Source: Leptospirillum sp. (GTDB lineage: Bacteria > Nitrospirota > Leptospirillia > Leptospirillales > Leptospirillaceae). Taken from it: a stretch of 64,000 nucleotides of DNA. Positions 42,823 to 51,625 of the stretch are shown here, in pieces. The stretch covers positions 62,001 through 126,000 of the forward strand of contig DAHUYM010000002.1 in assembly GCA_027315205.1 (NCBI GenBank), in the 5' to 3' direction. The notes below the pieces were generated by a model. It saw only the letters and a program-made list of their open reading frames with translations. It searched no databases and had not been told where the DNA came from. Numbering within the stretch: position 1 is the stretch's first letter; every line of letters starts with the position of its first letter. The translations under genes were made by a program, and so were the position numbers.

Positions 42823-44182
42823 TTTCATTCCCCACACCCAGTCCGAAACCAGGGAAATGCTCGACGTCCTGGGACTTTCCAGTCTCGAGGATCTTGTGGG
42901 CGCCTATCCGAAGGCAGGGCTTTTCCCCGAACTCCCCCTTTCGGGAGGGGGGCTGACGGAACGGGATGTCCTGAGCGAGATGAAACGTCTCGCTTCGAAA
43001 AATGCCGGAGCATCTTCGGTCGTCGTTTTCCGGGGAGGGGGCTCTTACGAGCATTTTATTCCCGAAGCTGTGCCGGCGCTGATCGGACGCGGGGAATTCC
43101 TGACGTCCTATACGCCATACCAACCGGAGGCGTCCCAAGGCCTCCTCCAGGCCATATTCGAGTTTCAGACCGCGATCAGCTCCGTATACGGGATGGATCT
43201 TTCGAACGCGTCGCTCTACGATGGTGCGACGGCGGCCGCCGAAGCGTGTCTCGTCGCCATCCGGCATACCGGAAGGACGGTACTCCTGGTTTCGGATGGC
43301 CTCGACCCGTCAATTTCGAACGTCATCAAAACCTATGTGGAAGGTCTCGGTGGACGGCTGGTGACCGTTCCCCTCGTGGAAGGAACGACCCGTCTCTCGG
43401 ATCTCGAAGAACGTTTGGACGGGAATTGTGCTGCCTTCATCGGGGCCATCCCGACGTTCTGGGGAACCGTGGAAAATTTCACGGGATTCCGGGCGGCCCT
43501 CGAATCCAGGGGAGCCCTCTTTCTCCTCCATGCCAACCCCCATTCTCTGTCTGTCCTCAAATCTCCCGGGGAATGGCAGGCGGATCTCGGAACCGGAGAA
43601 GGACAGCCCCTGGGTATACCGATGATGGCGGGAGGACCGTACCTGGGATTATTGACCGCTTCCCGGGCGTTCATGCGCAAGATTCCCGGCCGTCTCGTCG
43701 GACAGACGGCCGATGCGGAAGGGCGAACCGCCTATGTGCTGACGCTCCAGGCAAGGGAACAGCATATTCGAAGGGAAAAAGCCAACTCCAACGTCTGTAC
43801 CAATGAAACGCTTCTGTCGCTCGCGGCTCTCGCCTATCTGACCCTCGTCGGTCCCCAGGGGTTCCGTGAGGCCGGAGAAACCTCCCATGTCAATGCCGCG
43901 CGTCTCATGAAAGGCTTGGCAGGTCTTCCGGGAGTCCGGATCCTGTTTCCCCGTACGCCCCATTTCCATGAGTTTGTTGTCGAATTGTCCCTACCGGCGC
44001 GGGACGTGAGCCGGAGACTCCTCGAAATGGGATACCTGGGAGGTCTCCCGCTCGAGGGTTGGCCGGTCCTCGGAGGGAGCAACCGTATGCTCTGGTGCGC
44101 GACAGAAGTCCGTACGTCCGATGAAATCCGGGGCGTCGTCTCGGCTGTCGGTGAGATTCTCTCCGGGAGGGAGGCACGATGA
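42815..44182 (+). CDS. gcvPA: Glycine dehydrogenase (decarboxylating) subunit 1
   Basis: A 455-residue alpha subunit of the split P-protein. It has DFIPHTQSETREMLDVLG at the N-terminus, FRGGGSYEHFIP, SYTPYQPEASQGLLQ and ASLYDGATAAAEA, all typical of GcvPA. ATG at 42815 lies just inside the gcvH end; GGAGG is about 11 bases before. It overlaps gcvPB by four bases (ATGA). Confidence 0.95.
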   Translation: MADFIPHTQSETREMLDVLGLSSLEDLVGAYPKAGLFPELPLSGGGLTERDVLSEMKRLASKNAGASSVVVFRGGGSYEHFIPEAVPALIGRGEFLTSYTPYQPEASQGLLQAIFEFQTAISSVYGMDLSNASLYDGATAAAEACLVAIRHTGRTVLLVSDGLDPSISNVIKTYVEGLGGRLVTVPLVEGTTRLSDLEERLDGNCAAFIGAIPTFWGTVENFTGFRAALESRGALFLLHANPHSLSVLKSPGEWQADLGTGEGQPLGIPMMAGGPYLGLLTASRAFMRKIPGRLVGQTADAEGRTAYVLTLQAREQHIRREKANSNVCTNETLLSLAALAYLTLVGPQGFREAGETSHVNAARLMKGLAGLPGVRILFPRTPHFHEFVVELSLPARDVSRRLLEMGYLGGLPLEGWPVLGGSNRMLWCATEVRTSDEIRGVVSAVGEILSGREAR

Positions 44183-45717
44183 ACGAAAAGACGACCCCGG
44201 TGACGGGACACTCGGGTTCGGGGTCCTCGTTCCGTCCGGCGATGGAACCTTCTCTCTGGAAACTCTCCCGGGAGCAGGCTAGGGGCGTCCGGCCGGTTCA
44301 GGATGTTCCCGAAGGGGCGGTGAAGGACCTCCCGTCCGAGGTTTTAAGGAAGATTTCCCTGGGATTGCCGGAGATCTCCGAGCTCGAGACGATACGGCAT
44401 TTCACCCGGCTTTCCCAGCTGTCCCGGGGTGTGGACACCCATTTCTATCCTCTGGGATCCTGCACCATGAAATACAATCCGAAAGTGATGGACCGGGTTC
44501 CGGCCCTTCCTGGATTCTTCGACTTGCATCCACGGACAGACGAATTCGCCATGCAGGGTTTTCTGGGGGCTCTCTGGGATTTGTCCGAACTCCTGAAAGA
44601 AGTCCTCGGGATGGACGCCGTGACGCTGGCTCCCGCGGCCGGTGCGCACGGGGAATTGACGGGCATTCTGATGGCCAGGAGCTATTTCCGCGCGAAAGGC
44701 GAAACCGGGAGACGGGAGATCCTTGTCCCGGATTCGGCGCACGGGACCAATCCGGCCAGTGCCGCGATGGGGGGATTCACCGTCCGCTCCGTCCCGTCGA
44801 ACGGGTCCGGACATATCGACCTGAAGGCTCTCGAACAGGCTCTTTCCAACCAGACGGCGATGGTGATGATGACCGCTCCAAGCACCCTAGGACTTTTCGA
44901 GGAAGAACTGGGCGAAGTGGTCAGGCGCGTTCGCTCCAGAGGGGCTCTCCTCTATATGGACGGGGCGAACATGAATGCCTTCCTGGGAGTTCTCCGTCCC
45001 GGGGACCTTGGATTCGACATCGTTCATATCAATACCCACAAGACATTGGCGACCCCCCATGGCGGAGGAGGCCCCGGTTCGGGTCCCGTCGGTGTCAAGG
45101 CTTTTCTTGAGCCTTATCTTCCGAACCCAAGGATTGTCCGGGAAGGCAAGGAATTCCGGATGGTCGACCGTCCCGAATCGATCGGATCCATTCGTTCGTT
45201 CGTGGGGTCATCCGGGGTCCTTCTGAGAGCCTTGGCCTACATGCGCATGCTGGGAAAACACGGACTGAGACGCGTGGCCCTTTATGCCCTCCTGAACGCC
45301 AATTACCTCAAGAAAAAGCTCGAAGACGTTCTTCCTGTGACCGGTGAAGGACTTTGTGCCCACGAATTTGTCCTTTCGGCCAAGGTTCTCGAAAAAGAGG
45401 GAGTCCGGGCCATCGATATCGCCAAGGCACTTCTCGACGAGGGGTACTATGCGCCTACCGTCTATTTCCCCCTGATCGTTCCGGAAGCCCTGATGATCGA
45501 ACCGACCGAATGCGAATCCCGTACGACCCTCGACGGTTTCGCGCGGGACTTTCGCCGGATCGTCGAACGGGCCAGGTCTTCTCCCGACGAACTCCACGAA
45601 TCTCCTTCGAAGACGCCCGTAGGGCGTCCGGATGAAGTCCGCGCCGCACGGGACCCGATCCTGACAGATCCCCTCAGGCCCTCCCTTTTTCCTCCGGGAA
45701 ATGCCCAAAACGGTTGA
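44179..45717 (+). CDS. gcvPB: Glycine dehydrogenase (decarboxylating) subunit 2
   Basis: A 512-residue PLP-bearing subunit. The cofactor lysine is in HINTHKTLATPHGGGGPG, with GVDTHFYPLGSCTMKYNP and LVPDSAHGTNPASAAMGG also diagnostic. Together with GcvPA it decarboxylates glycine onto the H-protein. A C-terminal extension rich in proline and arginine (about residues 470-512) is beyond the usual end. It overlaps the next gene by 17 bases. Confidence 0.96.
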   Translation: MNEKTTPVTGHSGSGSSFRPAMEPSLWKLSREQARGVRPVQDVPEGAVKDLPSEVLRKISLGLPEISELETIRHFTRLSQLSRGVDTHFYPLGSCTMKYNPKVMDRVPALPGFFDLHPRTDEFAMQGFLGALWDLSELLKEVLGMDAVTLAPAAGAHGELTGILMARSYFRAKGETGRREILVPDSAHGTNPASAAMGGFTVRSVPSNGSGHIDLKALEQALSNQTAMVMMTAPSTLGLFEEELGEVVRRVRSRGALLYMDGANMNAFLGVLRPGDLGFDIVHINTHKTLATPHGGGGPGSGPVGVKAFLEPYLPNPRIVREGKEFRMVDRPESIGSIRSFVGSSGVLLRALAYMRMLGKHGLRRVALYALLNANYLKKKLEDVLPVTGEGLCAHEFVLSAKVLEKEGVRAIDIAKALLDEGYYAPTVYFPLIVPEALMIEPTECESRTTLDGFARDFRRIVERARSSPDELHESPSKTPVGRPDEVRAARDPILTDPLRPSLFPPGNAQNG

Positions 45718-46375
45718 AAAGGACTTCGGATCCTTTTCCGGGGTTCCTCTTCTTTGGGACAGGGATCGGGGAGCCCGCGATCACATGGACATGGACAAGT
45801 CTCTCTTCGCTCGGGCGAGCGGGGATGGCTTTCGCCTGCTACGGATCTACCGGTTCGCCGGAAACAGCGTGACGGTCGGTCGCACGTTTCGAGGAGACCT
45901 TCCGGAAGAATGGCAGAAAACGGATCCCGAAGTGGCCGTCCGCCCGACGGGCGGAGGAGCGGTCTGGCACCGGGGCGACCTTTGCTTCAGTTTTTTCTCT
46001 TCCCCTCGCCCCCCCGTGACCCTTAAGGAATTTTACCGGCTCTTTCACGGCTGGCTGAACCGCTTTCTTGAAACACGGACGATCCAGGCCTCCTGTCTCG
46101 GCCCGGATCGTCCCTCCCCCTCGCGTTCCGGAAAAGGACTCTGTTTCTCCGATCCCGTTCCGGGGGACCTTCTGGTGGGGGACCGTAAAGTCCTTGGGGG
46201 GGCATTGCGGATTTCCGGTCGCCACATTCTCTATCAAGGAAGTTTATTGATCTCCGGGTTATCCCCGGAAATACTTGCAGAGTCGTTCGTCGAGTGGTAT
46301 GAAAAAGAGGGGTCCCGCATTTTGATGGAGGAGATTTTTCCGGTTCGGGGTCTTAAGATCCGATGTCCGGTATAG
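45701..46375 (+). CDS. Lipoate-protein ligase / octanoyltransferase (LplA/LipM fold)
   Basis: A 224-residue BPL/LplA-type cofactor transferase: FAGNSVTVGRT, VRPTGGGAVWHRGDLCFS (the RRxTGGGAVxH motif), and DRKVLGGALRISGRHILYQGSLL containing the substrate lysine. Whether it uses free lipoate (LplA) or octanoyl-ACP (LipM) is not decidable here. The position directly after gcvPB argues that it lipoylates GcvH. Confidence 0.88.
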   Translation: MPKTVEKDFGSFSGVPLLWDRDRGARDHMDMDKSLFARASGDGFRLLRIYRFAGNSVTVGRTFRGDLPEEWQKTDPEVAVRPTGGGAVWHRGDLCFSFFSSPRPPVTLKEFYRLFHGWLNRFLETRTIQASCLGPDRPSPSRSGKGLCFSDPVPGDLLVGDRKVLGGALRISGRHILYQGSLLISGLSPEILAESFVEWYEKEGSRILMEEIFPVRGLKIRCPV

Positions 46376-46403
46376 CTCCGGACATCCGGAAAAGGGGTGG
46401 ACG

Positions 46404-46748
46404 ATGGCGCGGATGATGAAGGTCGAGCTCGCGACGACGGAGGATGGAGAGATGATCGTCCAGGATGTCCATGACATGCTGGGCCGACTTCTCGTGAGGG
46501 CTCCGCGACGGATCGATCCGGAGTTGAAGAGAATGCTTCTCGCGCGGGGAATTCAGGAAGTCTTCATCCCCGACCAGTCCTCGGGAGACGCCGAATATGA
46601 AAGACAGATTGTCGAGCAGGAACGAGACGCGATCCGTAAACGCTTTTCCCGTCTTCAGGATACACCGGACAACAAGCGAATCGTCGAAATCTTCATCCGG
46701 GCCTTCGAAGTGTTCCACGCGGAAAAGGGCAAGATCCCGCCGGTCTGA
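46404..46748 (+). CDS. Small domain protein preceding the HDOD genes
   Basis: A 114-residue protein. MIVQDVHDMLGRLLVRAPRRIDPELKRMLLARG with GIQEVFIPD follows the pattern of the short N-terminal module that precedes HDOD or HD-GYP domains in larger proteins (for instance the opening residues of the HD-GYP protein at 5130). The C-terminal half is helical and charged. It may be a detached accessory module for the HDOD proteins (inference). The next gene starts 18 bases later. Confidence 0.55.
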   Translation: MARMMKVELATTEDGEMIVQDVHDMLGRLLVRAPRRIDPELKRMLLARGIQEVFIPDQSSGDAEYERQIVEQERDAIRKRFSRLQDTPDNKRIVEIFIRAFEVFHAEKGKIPPV

Positions 46749-46766
46749 TCGGTTTTTGGGGGTATC

Positions 46767-47621
46767 ATGTCCAGTTCCGGCCTTCCCAGTCCGTTTGATC
46801 TTTCAAAACAGATGCGTAAGCTGGATGCTCTTCCCGTTTTTTCGGCCAGTATCCGGGACGTTCTGAATACGATCGATTCCAGCCAGTCTTCGTTTGAACA
46901 GATCGCCAGCCTGATCCAGAAGGATCCCGCTCTGTCCCTCCATGTTCTCCGGAGCGCCAATTCCCTCCTTTCCACGTTCGAGGGAAAGGTGACCGGGATC
47001 CTTCATGCCGTAAGGATCCTTGGTCTGGTACCGCTTCGCGGTGTGGTCGTTTCCCGGATTCTCCTCGACAAAGCTCGCCGCCATCCCGGAGTCTCCGAAC
47101 TGTGGTACCACAGCCAGGCCGTTTCGGTCATATGCACGGTCATCGGACGATACATGAACTCCCGGAAACTGGAGGAGCTACAGACCATCGGGCTGTTGCA
47201 CGACATCGGAAAATTTTTCTTCTACGACGAATATTCGGAATATTATGAGCAGGAGTTCCAATTGGGCGACTCGGGACGAGCCGAACCGGACTGGTTGAGG
47301 GAACGGGACGTTTTCGGGATCGACCATTGCCTCCTTGGTGACCGTGTTGTCCGAAACTTCCGGCTCCCGCGGATCCTTTTCGAACCCATCCTTCTCCACC
47401 ACGATCCGTCGAAATCCGTGGAATTTCCGGAACTGGCCCACACGTGCAGCGTGGCCGACGGAATCGCGCGCGCGTTCGGTTCGGGCGTTCCCGAATACGT
47501 GTTCGTCGAACCGGAGTTCACGGGCAGCCTCGATGTCCTGGGGCTCGGAACGAACGACCTCAGAAACCTCTTGCCGGAGGTGCTCCATCGGTTGTCCGCC
47601 GTCGAGATCCTGTTGCCATGA
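46767..47621 (+). CDS. HDOD-domain protein (first of three)
   Basis: A 284-residue HDOD signalling protein. DALPVFSASIRDVLNTID and IQKDPALSLHVLRSANS open the domain. TIGLLHDIGKFFFYDEYS keeps an HD pair that many HDOD proteins have lost, and LLHHDPSKS follows. It is probably a cytosolic output or adaptor domain. It is coupled to the second copy by ATGA. Confidence 0.85.
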   Translation: MSSSGLPSPFDLSKQMRKLDALPVFSASIRDVLNTIDSSQSSFEQIASLIQKDPALSLHVLRSANSLLSTFEGKVTGILHAVRILGLVPLRGVVVSRILLDKARRHPGVSELWYHSQAVSVICTVIGRYMNSRKLEELQTIGLLHDIGKFFFYDEYSEYYEQEFQLGDSGRAEPDWLRERDVFGIDHCLLGDRVVRNFRLPRILFEPILLHHDPSKSVEFPELAHTCSVADGIARAFGSGVPEYVFVEPEFTGSLDVLGLGTNDLRNLLPEVLHRLSAVEILLP

Positions 47622-48469
47622 CCTCCTCTCGCCATGCGGGCGATTCCGGTGGCTTCCGGAAAGAAGAGTTCCGCCTCAAGGTGGAGGACCTGACACTCCT
47701 TCCGGCGATCTCCCCGCACGTCCTGGAATTCATGACGAGCCTGGACGATCCTGCTGCGAACATCGCCGGGATCTCGGGACGGATCGAGAAGGATCCGGGC
47801 TTGTCCGCACGCATTCTTAAAGTGGCGAATTCCCCGCTGTACGCTTCGAGGGGTCATGTGACCCGGGTGATTGACGCCCTTGTGCGGGTCGGGTTGATGA
47901 CCGCCAAAGCCATCATCATGACGGCATCCTTTTTCGACTCGATCCGGGACCATCCCGCCGTCGCGAGCCTGTGGAAGCATTCCATGGCGGTGTCTTTCGG
48001 CGCCCGGAAGATCGGTGAAGCGACGGGCATGACCCGTCTGGACGAACTCTATCTCGCGGGACTCCTGCACGACATCGGGAAAGTCGTCTATCCGATGTTC
48101 GCCAGGGAGAGTTTCGATGCCTATCTCGAGGACGACAGCACGGATCCCGGACCGGTCAGGGAGTCCCGGTTGTTTGGAATGGACCATGCTGAATTGGGAA
48201 CGCGCCTCGCCGAAGCCTGGAACTTTCCGCCGGTCATTTATCATGCGATCCGGTACCACCATGCCCCGGTCGATGCCCCCGAGCCTTCCAGGGACGTCGT
48301 GAATGCCGTCGGGCTTGCCGACCGGATCTCCTCGGCCTACGGGATGGGGCATTCCGAAGATCCCTTCGTCGAGGGCGGTATCCGGCCACTGATCGAAAAT
48401 CTTGGCGTATCGTCCTCCATCGATGGCATACTTGCAAGCGTTCTCGGGTACGGGGACAATATCGAATAA
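47618..48469 (+). CDS. HDOD-domain protein (second of three)
   Basis: A 283-residue paralog of its neighbours: LKVEDLTLLPAISPHVLEF, IEKDPGLSARILKVANSPLY, and AGLLHDIGKVVYPMFA with the HD pair retained. It is more similar to the third copy than to the first (LTLLPAISP versus LSLLPAISP; shared KVANSP). The start is 47618, four bases inside the previous stop; the longer open frame to 47444 overlaps the first HDOD gene and is not chosen. Confidence 0.86.
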   Translation: MTSSRHAGDSGGFRKEEFRLKVEDLTLLPAISPHVLEFMTSLDDPAANIAGISGRIEKDPGLSARILKVANSPLYASRGHVTRVIDALVRVGLMTAKAIIMTASFFDSIRDHPAVASLWKHSMAVSFGARKIGEATGMTRLDELYLAGLLHDIGKVVYPMFARESFDAYLEDDSTDPGPVRESRLFGMDHAELGTRLAEAWNFPPVIYHAIRYHHAPVDAPEPSRDVVNAVGLADRISSAYGMGHSEDPFVEGGIRPLIENLGVSSSIDGILASVLGYGDNIE

Positions 48470-48544
48470 TGCGTTTTCGAAAGACCCCGGCAACCGCGCG
48501 GGGAACGAACGGGACCCCCTGAGGGAGAAAGGAAGCGGGAGCGG

Positions 48545-49390
48545 ATGTACTCGCGTGATGAATTCTTTCTGCTCATAGAGGACCTTTCCCTGCTTCCGGC
48601 GATTTCTCCGTCGTGCCGCAGTGCGTTCGACAAGATGGAGGACCCGGAAGCGTCCCTGATCGGAATCGGCCACCTGATCGAAGAAGACCCCGGTTTGGCA
48701 TCCCGGCTGATCAAGGTCGCCAATTCCCCGTTTTATCCGTATTCCGGAAAGGTCGGGAGCGTCCGGGAAGCCCTGGTCCGCCTGGGCCTGGAAACGACCA
48801 GGGGCGTCATCCTGACGACGAGCCTGTTCGACCGGATCCGGGGGGAGGCCGGGGTATACGCCCTCTGGCAACACAGCCTGGCGGTATCCATGATCTCCCG
48901 TAACATCGCGGGACACCTCCGCATGCCGTATCCCGACGAAGTCGCCCTTGCCGGACTTCTCCACGATATAGGAAAGATCCCCTACTTCATGCACGACGCA
49001 TCCGAGATGCACCGGTCCATTTCGGACGTGGACCCCGGCCGTCCGGACTATAAGAGGGAGAAGGAGGCGTTCGGGATGGACCATATGGAAATCGGAGAGC
49101 ACCTCACGATTTCCTGGCGTTTCCCGTCCATCGTCTGCGCCCCGATCCGGTGGCACCACAATCCGGCGAAGAGCCCGGAAGCCGACCGGACGGTCGTCCG
49201 TATCGTGGCACTGGGAGATCTGATCGCATCCGCCTATGGCCTCGGGCATCCGGAATTTCCGTTCGTCGACGGGGACATCCTCCAGCTCACGGAAGAGCTG
49301 AATCTACTGGGTGCGGAAGTGACGTCGCTCCTGACGGATTTCCTGTACGACCGGGACTTGATCGTTCAGAGATCTCACGATGTTTTCTGA
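48545..49390 (+). CDS. HDOD-domain protein (third of three)
   Basis: A 281-residue HDOD protein (LIEDLSLLPAISPSC, DPGLASRLIKVANSPFY, AGLLHDIGKIPYFMHDA). The 75-base gap after copy two is purine-rich and ends in GGGAGCGG before the ATG. It probably arose with copy two by tandem duplication. It overlaps queG by 11 bases. Confidence 0.86.
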   Translation: MYSRDEFFLLIEDLSLLPAISPSCRSAFDKMEDPEASLIGIGHLIEEDPGLASRLIKVANSPFYPYSGKVGSVREALVRLGLETTRGVILTTSLFDRIRGEAGVYALWQHSLAVSMISRNIAGHLRMPYPDEVALAGLLHDIGKIPYFMHDASEMHRSISDVDPGRPDYKREKEAFGMDHMEIGEHLTISWRFPSIVCAPIRWHHNPAKSPEADRTVVRIVALGDLIASAYGLGHPEFPFVDGDILQLTEELNLLGAEVTSLLTDFLYDRDLIVQRSHDVF

Positions 49391-50357
49391 GCCCGGGGAC
49401 ACGGGTGGCGCCCAGGCCGAAAGGGCCATGGCCATCGTTCGGGAATGCTTGGGCGAATTTCCTTTTGCCGCTCTTCTGTCCGATCCTCCTCCCCGGCCCG
49501 AATATGCCGAATATCTCGAATGGCTTTCGCGCGGGGACCAGGGGGAAATGGAATACATGGCCCGCACGAAAGACCGCCGCCGATCCCTCGGGGACGGGTA
49601 TCCGGGCTACCGCTCCGTCCTGATGGCCCTTCTGCCGTCCCCGCCTGTCCGGACAGGAGAACACGGGGCATTGTCCTTCCGGGTGGCCCGGTATTCCACG
49701 GGACCCGACTACCACCGGGTTTTCGAGGAGCGTTTCCGGCGCGTGAGGAATAGGATCCGGAGATACCTCGATCCCGGGGACCGCCCCCTCATCAAACCGG
49801 ATCACGGATCCCTGATGGAGAAATCCCTGGCTGCCGAAGCGGGACTTGGTCAGGTGGGCAAGAATACCCTCCTTATCAATCCCGTGCTGGGTTCTCAATT
49901 CACGATCGGATCCATGATTTTCAAAACGCCTCTTGCCACGGTCAAGGGACCGTTCGAAAATTTCTCCCCCTGCGGTTCCTGCCGGCGGTGTCTCGACGCC
50001 TGTCCCACCGGGGCCTTTCGCGGACCTTACCGTCTCAAGGCGGACCACTGTCTTTCGTATCTTACGATCGAACGGCCGGATTCCCCCACGGTCCCGATAC
50101 GGCTCCGATCCGGCGGAAACTGGCTCTTCGGGTGCGATGTCTGCCAGGATGTCTGTCCGTACAACGCTCCTTCCCGTACGAAGGGAGGACCTGCGGATCC
50201 TCCCATGGTTGTCAATTCCCGTTCGGATCTTATAGAGTTAGCCGAACAAAACCCCGCGCTGCGACGCGTCGGACCCGACCATCTTTGGAAACGGCTCGGG
50301 GAGATCCGGGAAGCCTTCGATCCTCGTTTCGGGACCGTCACAACTGGGAGTGTGTAG
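49380..50357 (+). CDS. queG: Epoxyqueuosine reductase QueG
   Basis: A 325-residue iron-sulfur cobalamin enzyme performing the last step of queuosine synthesis in tRNA. It has EYLEWLSRGDQGEMEYM near the N-terminus, AEAGLGQVGKNTLLI, and the ferredoxin-like clusters CGSCRRCLDACPTGAF and CDVCQDVCPYN. It overlaps the third HDOD gene and is followed by the flagellar regulator, so it may be an operon bystander. Confidence 0.94.
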   Translation: MFSEPGDTGGAQAERAMAIVRECLGEFPFAALLSDPPPRPEYAEYLEWLSRGDQGEMEYMARTKDRRRSLGDGYPGYRSVLMALLPSPPVRTGEHGALSFRVARYSTGPDYHRVFEERFRRVRNRIRRYLDPGDRPLIKPDHGSLMEKSLAAEAGLGQVGKNTLLINPVLGSQFTIGSMIFKTPLATVKGPFENFSPCGSCRRCLDACPTGAFRGPYRLKADHCLSYLTIERPDSPTVPIRLRSGGNWLFGCDVCQDVCPYNAPSRTKGGPADPPMVVNSRSDLIELAEQNPALRRVGPDHLWKRLGEIREAFDPRFGTVTTGSV

Positions 50358-50358
50358 C

Positions 50359-51378
50359 GTGTCGACTGGGTTCATCGGAAAATCCCCGTGCGTTCTCCGT
50401 TTGCTGGATCTTGTCGAACGCGTGTCCCGAACGGAATCCACCCTCCTGATCGTGGGCGAGAGCGGGACGGGAAAGGAAAAGATCGCCCGGATGATTCACG
50501 AAAAGAGTCCCCGGTCCCGATTCCCGTTCATTCCGGTCAATTGCGGGGCGATCCCGGAAGGACTGATCGAAAGCGAGCTTTTCGGCCATGAGAAAGGCGC
50601 CTTCACCGGGGCGGTGAACCAGCGTTCCGGGCGTTTCGAACTGGCAGACGGAGGCACACTTTTCTTAGACGAGATCGGAGAGCTTCCCCTGAACCTGCAG
50701 GTGAAGCTTTTGCGCGTTCTCCAGGAAAAAGTCTACGAGCGTGTGGGGGGAAGCCAGCCGAGAAAAGCCAATATCCGCATTCTGGCCGCGACCCACCGCG
50801 ACCTCGAAAAAATGGTCCGTGACGGCGAGTTCCGGGAGGACCTGTTTTACCGGCTATCCGTCATTCCCGTCGAAATCCCTCCCCTGCGCGAGCGGGTCGA
50901 AGACATCCCCCTCCTGATCGAATACTTCGTGAAGCGATGGGTCGACGAGGACCGGGGGGATTCCGTATCCTTTTCCGACGGATCGAAGGAGGTCCTGCTC
51001 CGCTACCGCTGGCCGGGAAACATCCGGGAACTCGAGAATCTGGTCGAACGATACCTGGTCCTGAAGGCCGGCGAAGAAGTCGCGAGGGAAGACCTTCCCG
51101 AAAAAGTCCTTTCCGGTGTCCCGATCCCTGACACCCCCCCCTTAACGGAGACCCCCGGCCCGATCGTCCCCGTCACGCCGGGTATCGAGATTCCCCTGAA
51201 CGGGGACGGTCTCGATCTTCCCAGGATCCTCCTGGATCTCGAAAAGGAGCTGATCGAAAAAGCGCTGGACCGGTTTGGAGGAAACAAAACCAGGGCCTCG
51301 GAATACCTGGGCATCAATCGGACGACGCTCATCGAAAAGCTGAAACGGTTCGGATCCCGCGCCGAAGTTGAGGAATAG
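50359..51378 (+). CDS. FleQ/FlrA-like sigma-54 activator lacking the N-terminal domain
   Basis: A 339-residue enhancer-binding protein. It begins almost directly at the AAA+ domain (VGESGTGKE Walker [17 protein letters not shown] with an intact GAFTGA loop, [14 protein letters not shown] Walker B) and ends in a Fis-type HTH ([14 protein letters not shown]) that closely resembles the FleQ/FlrA HTH (RTTLVEKMRKYG). The FleQ receiver-like domain and the LFRS c-di-GMP motif that precedes the AAA+ core in FleQ are absent. GTG at 50359 has GGGAG eight bases upstream. It is likely the flagellar master regulator. Confidence 0.82.
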   Translation: MSTGFIGKSPCVLRLLDLVERVSRTESTLLIVGESGTGKEKIARMIHEKSPRSRFPFIPVNCGAIPEGLIESELFGHEKGAFTGAVNQRSGRFELADGGTLFLDEIGELPLNLQVKLLRVLQEKVYERVGGSQPRKANIRILAATHRDLEKMVRDGEFREDLFYRLSVIPVEIPPLRERVEDIPLLIEYFVKRWVDEDRGDSVSFSDGSKEVLLRYRWPGNIRELENLVERYLVLKAGEEVAREDLPEKVLSGVPIPDTPPLTETPGPIVPVTPGIEIPLNGDGLDLPRILLDLEKELIEKALDRFGGNKTRASEYLGINRTTLIEKLKRFGSRAEVEE

Positions 51379-51415
51379 AGGTCCTTCCGGCCAGTTTCAC
51401 CCCCGGCTCCCCGAG

Positions 51416-51435
51416 GATGTCACAACCCTGACATC
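51416..51435. promoter_or_regulatory. FleQ-box-like palindrome GTCA-N6-TGAC
   Basis: GATGTCA-CAACCC-TGACATC: perfect seven-base arms. The core GTCA-N6-TGAC has the same geometry as the published Pseudomonas FleQ site. It lies about 80 bases upstream of a sigma-54 promoter and directly after the FleQ-like gene. Confidence 0.6.
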
Positions 51436-51509
51436 TCTCGTGTCCCCCGCATCCCATGGACCCCTTTTCCGCCCATAGACATCGAACATGGTCGCCATTT
51501 TGCACACTC

Positions 51510-51524
51510 TGGCAAAGGGTTTGC
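51510..51524 (+). promoter_or_regulatory. Sigma-54 promoter of the TPR-flrB-flrC unit
   Basis: TGGCAAAGGGTTTGC: -24 GG (51511-51512) and -12 GC (51523-51524) separated by exactly ten bases, with TGGCA and TTGC matching consensus. The predicted start is near 51536, giving a leader of about 90 bases. Confidence 0.8.
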
Positions 51525-51625
51525 GTATTCCTTTTTCCGAAGGAGACTATAATGTTCGGTAAAAGGGATTCGGGGGAATCGGACGAAATCGGAAACGGAC
51601 ATACCGGTTTTTTTCGGGAGGACGG

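Noticed and set aside
47243-49249. A 668-codon minus-strand open frame across the HDOD genes
   Set aside because: Shadow of conserved plus-strand genes; composition is unlike protein and it has no ribosome site. A similar 588-codon shadow at 21714-23480 over the efflux genes was rejected for the same reason.
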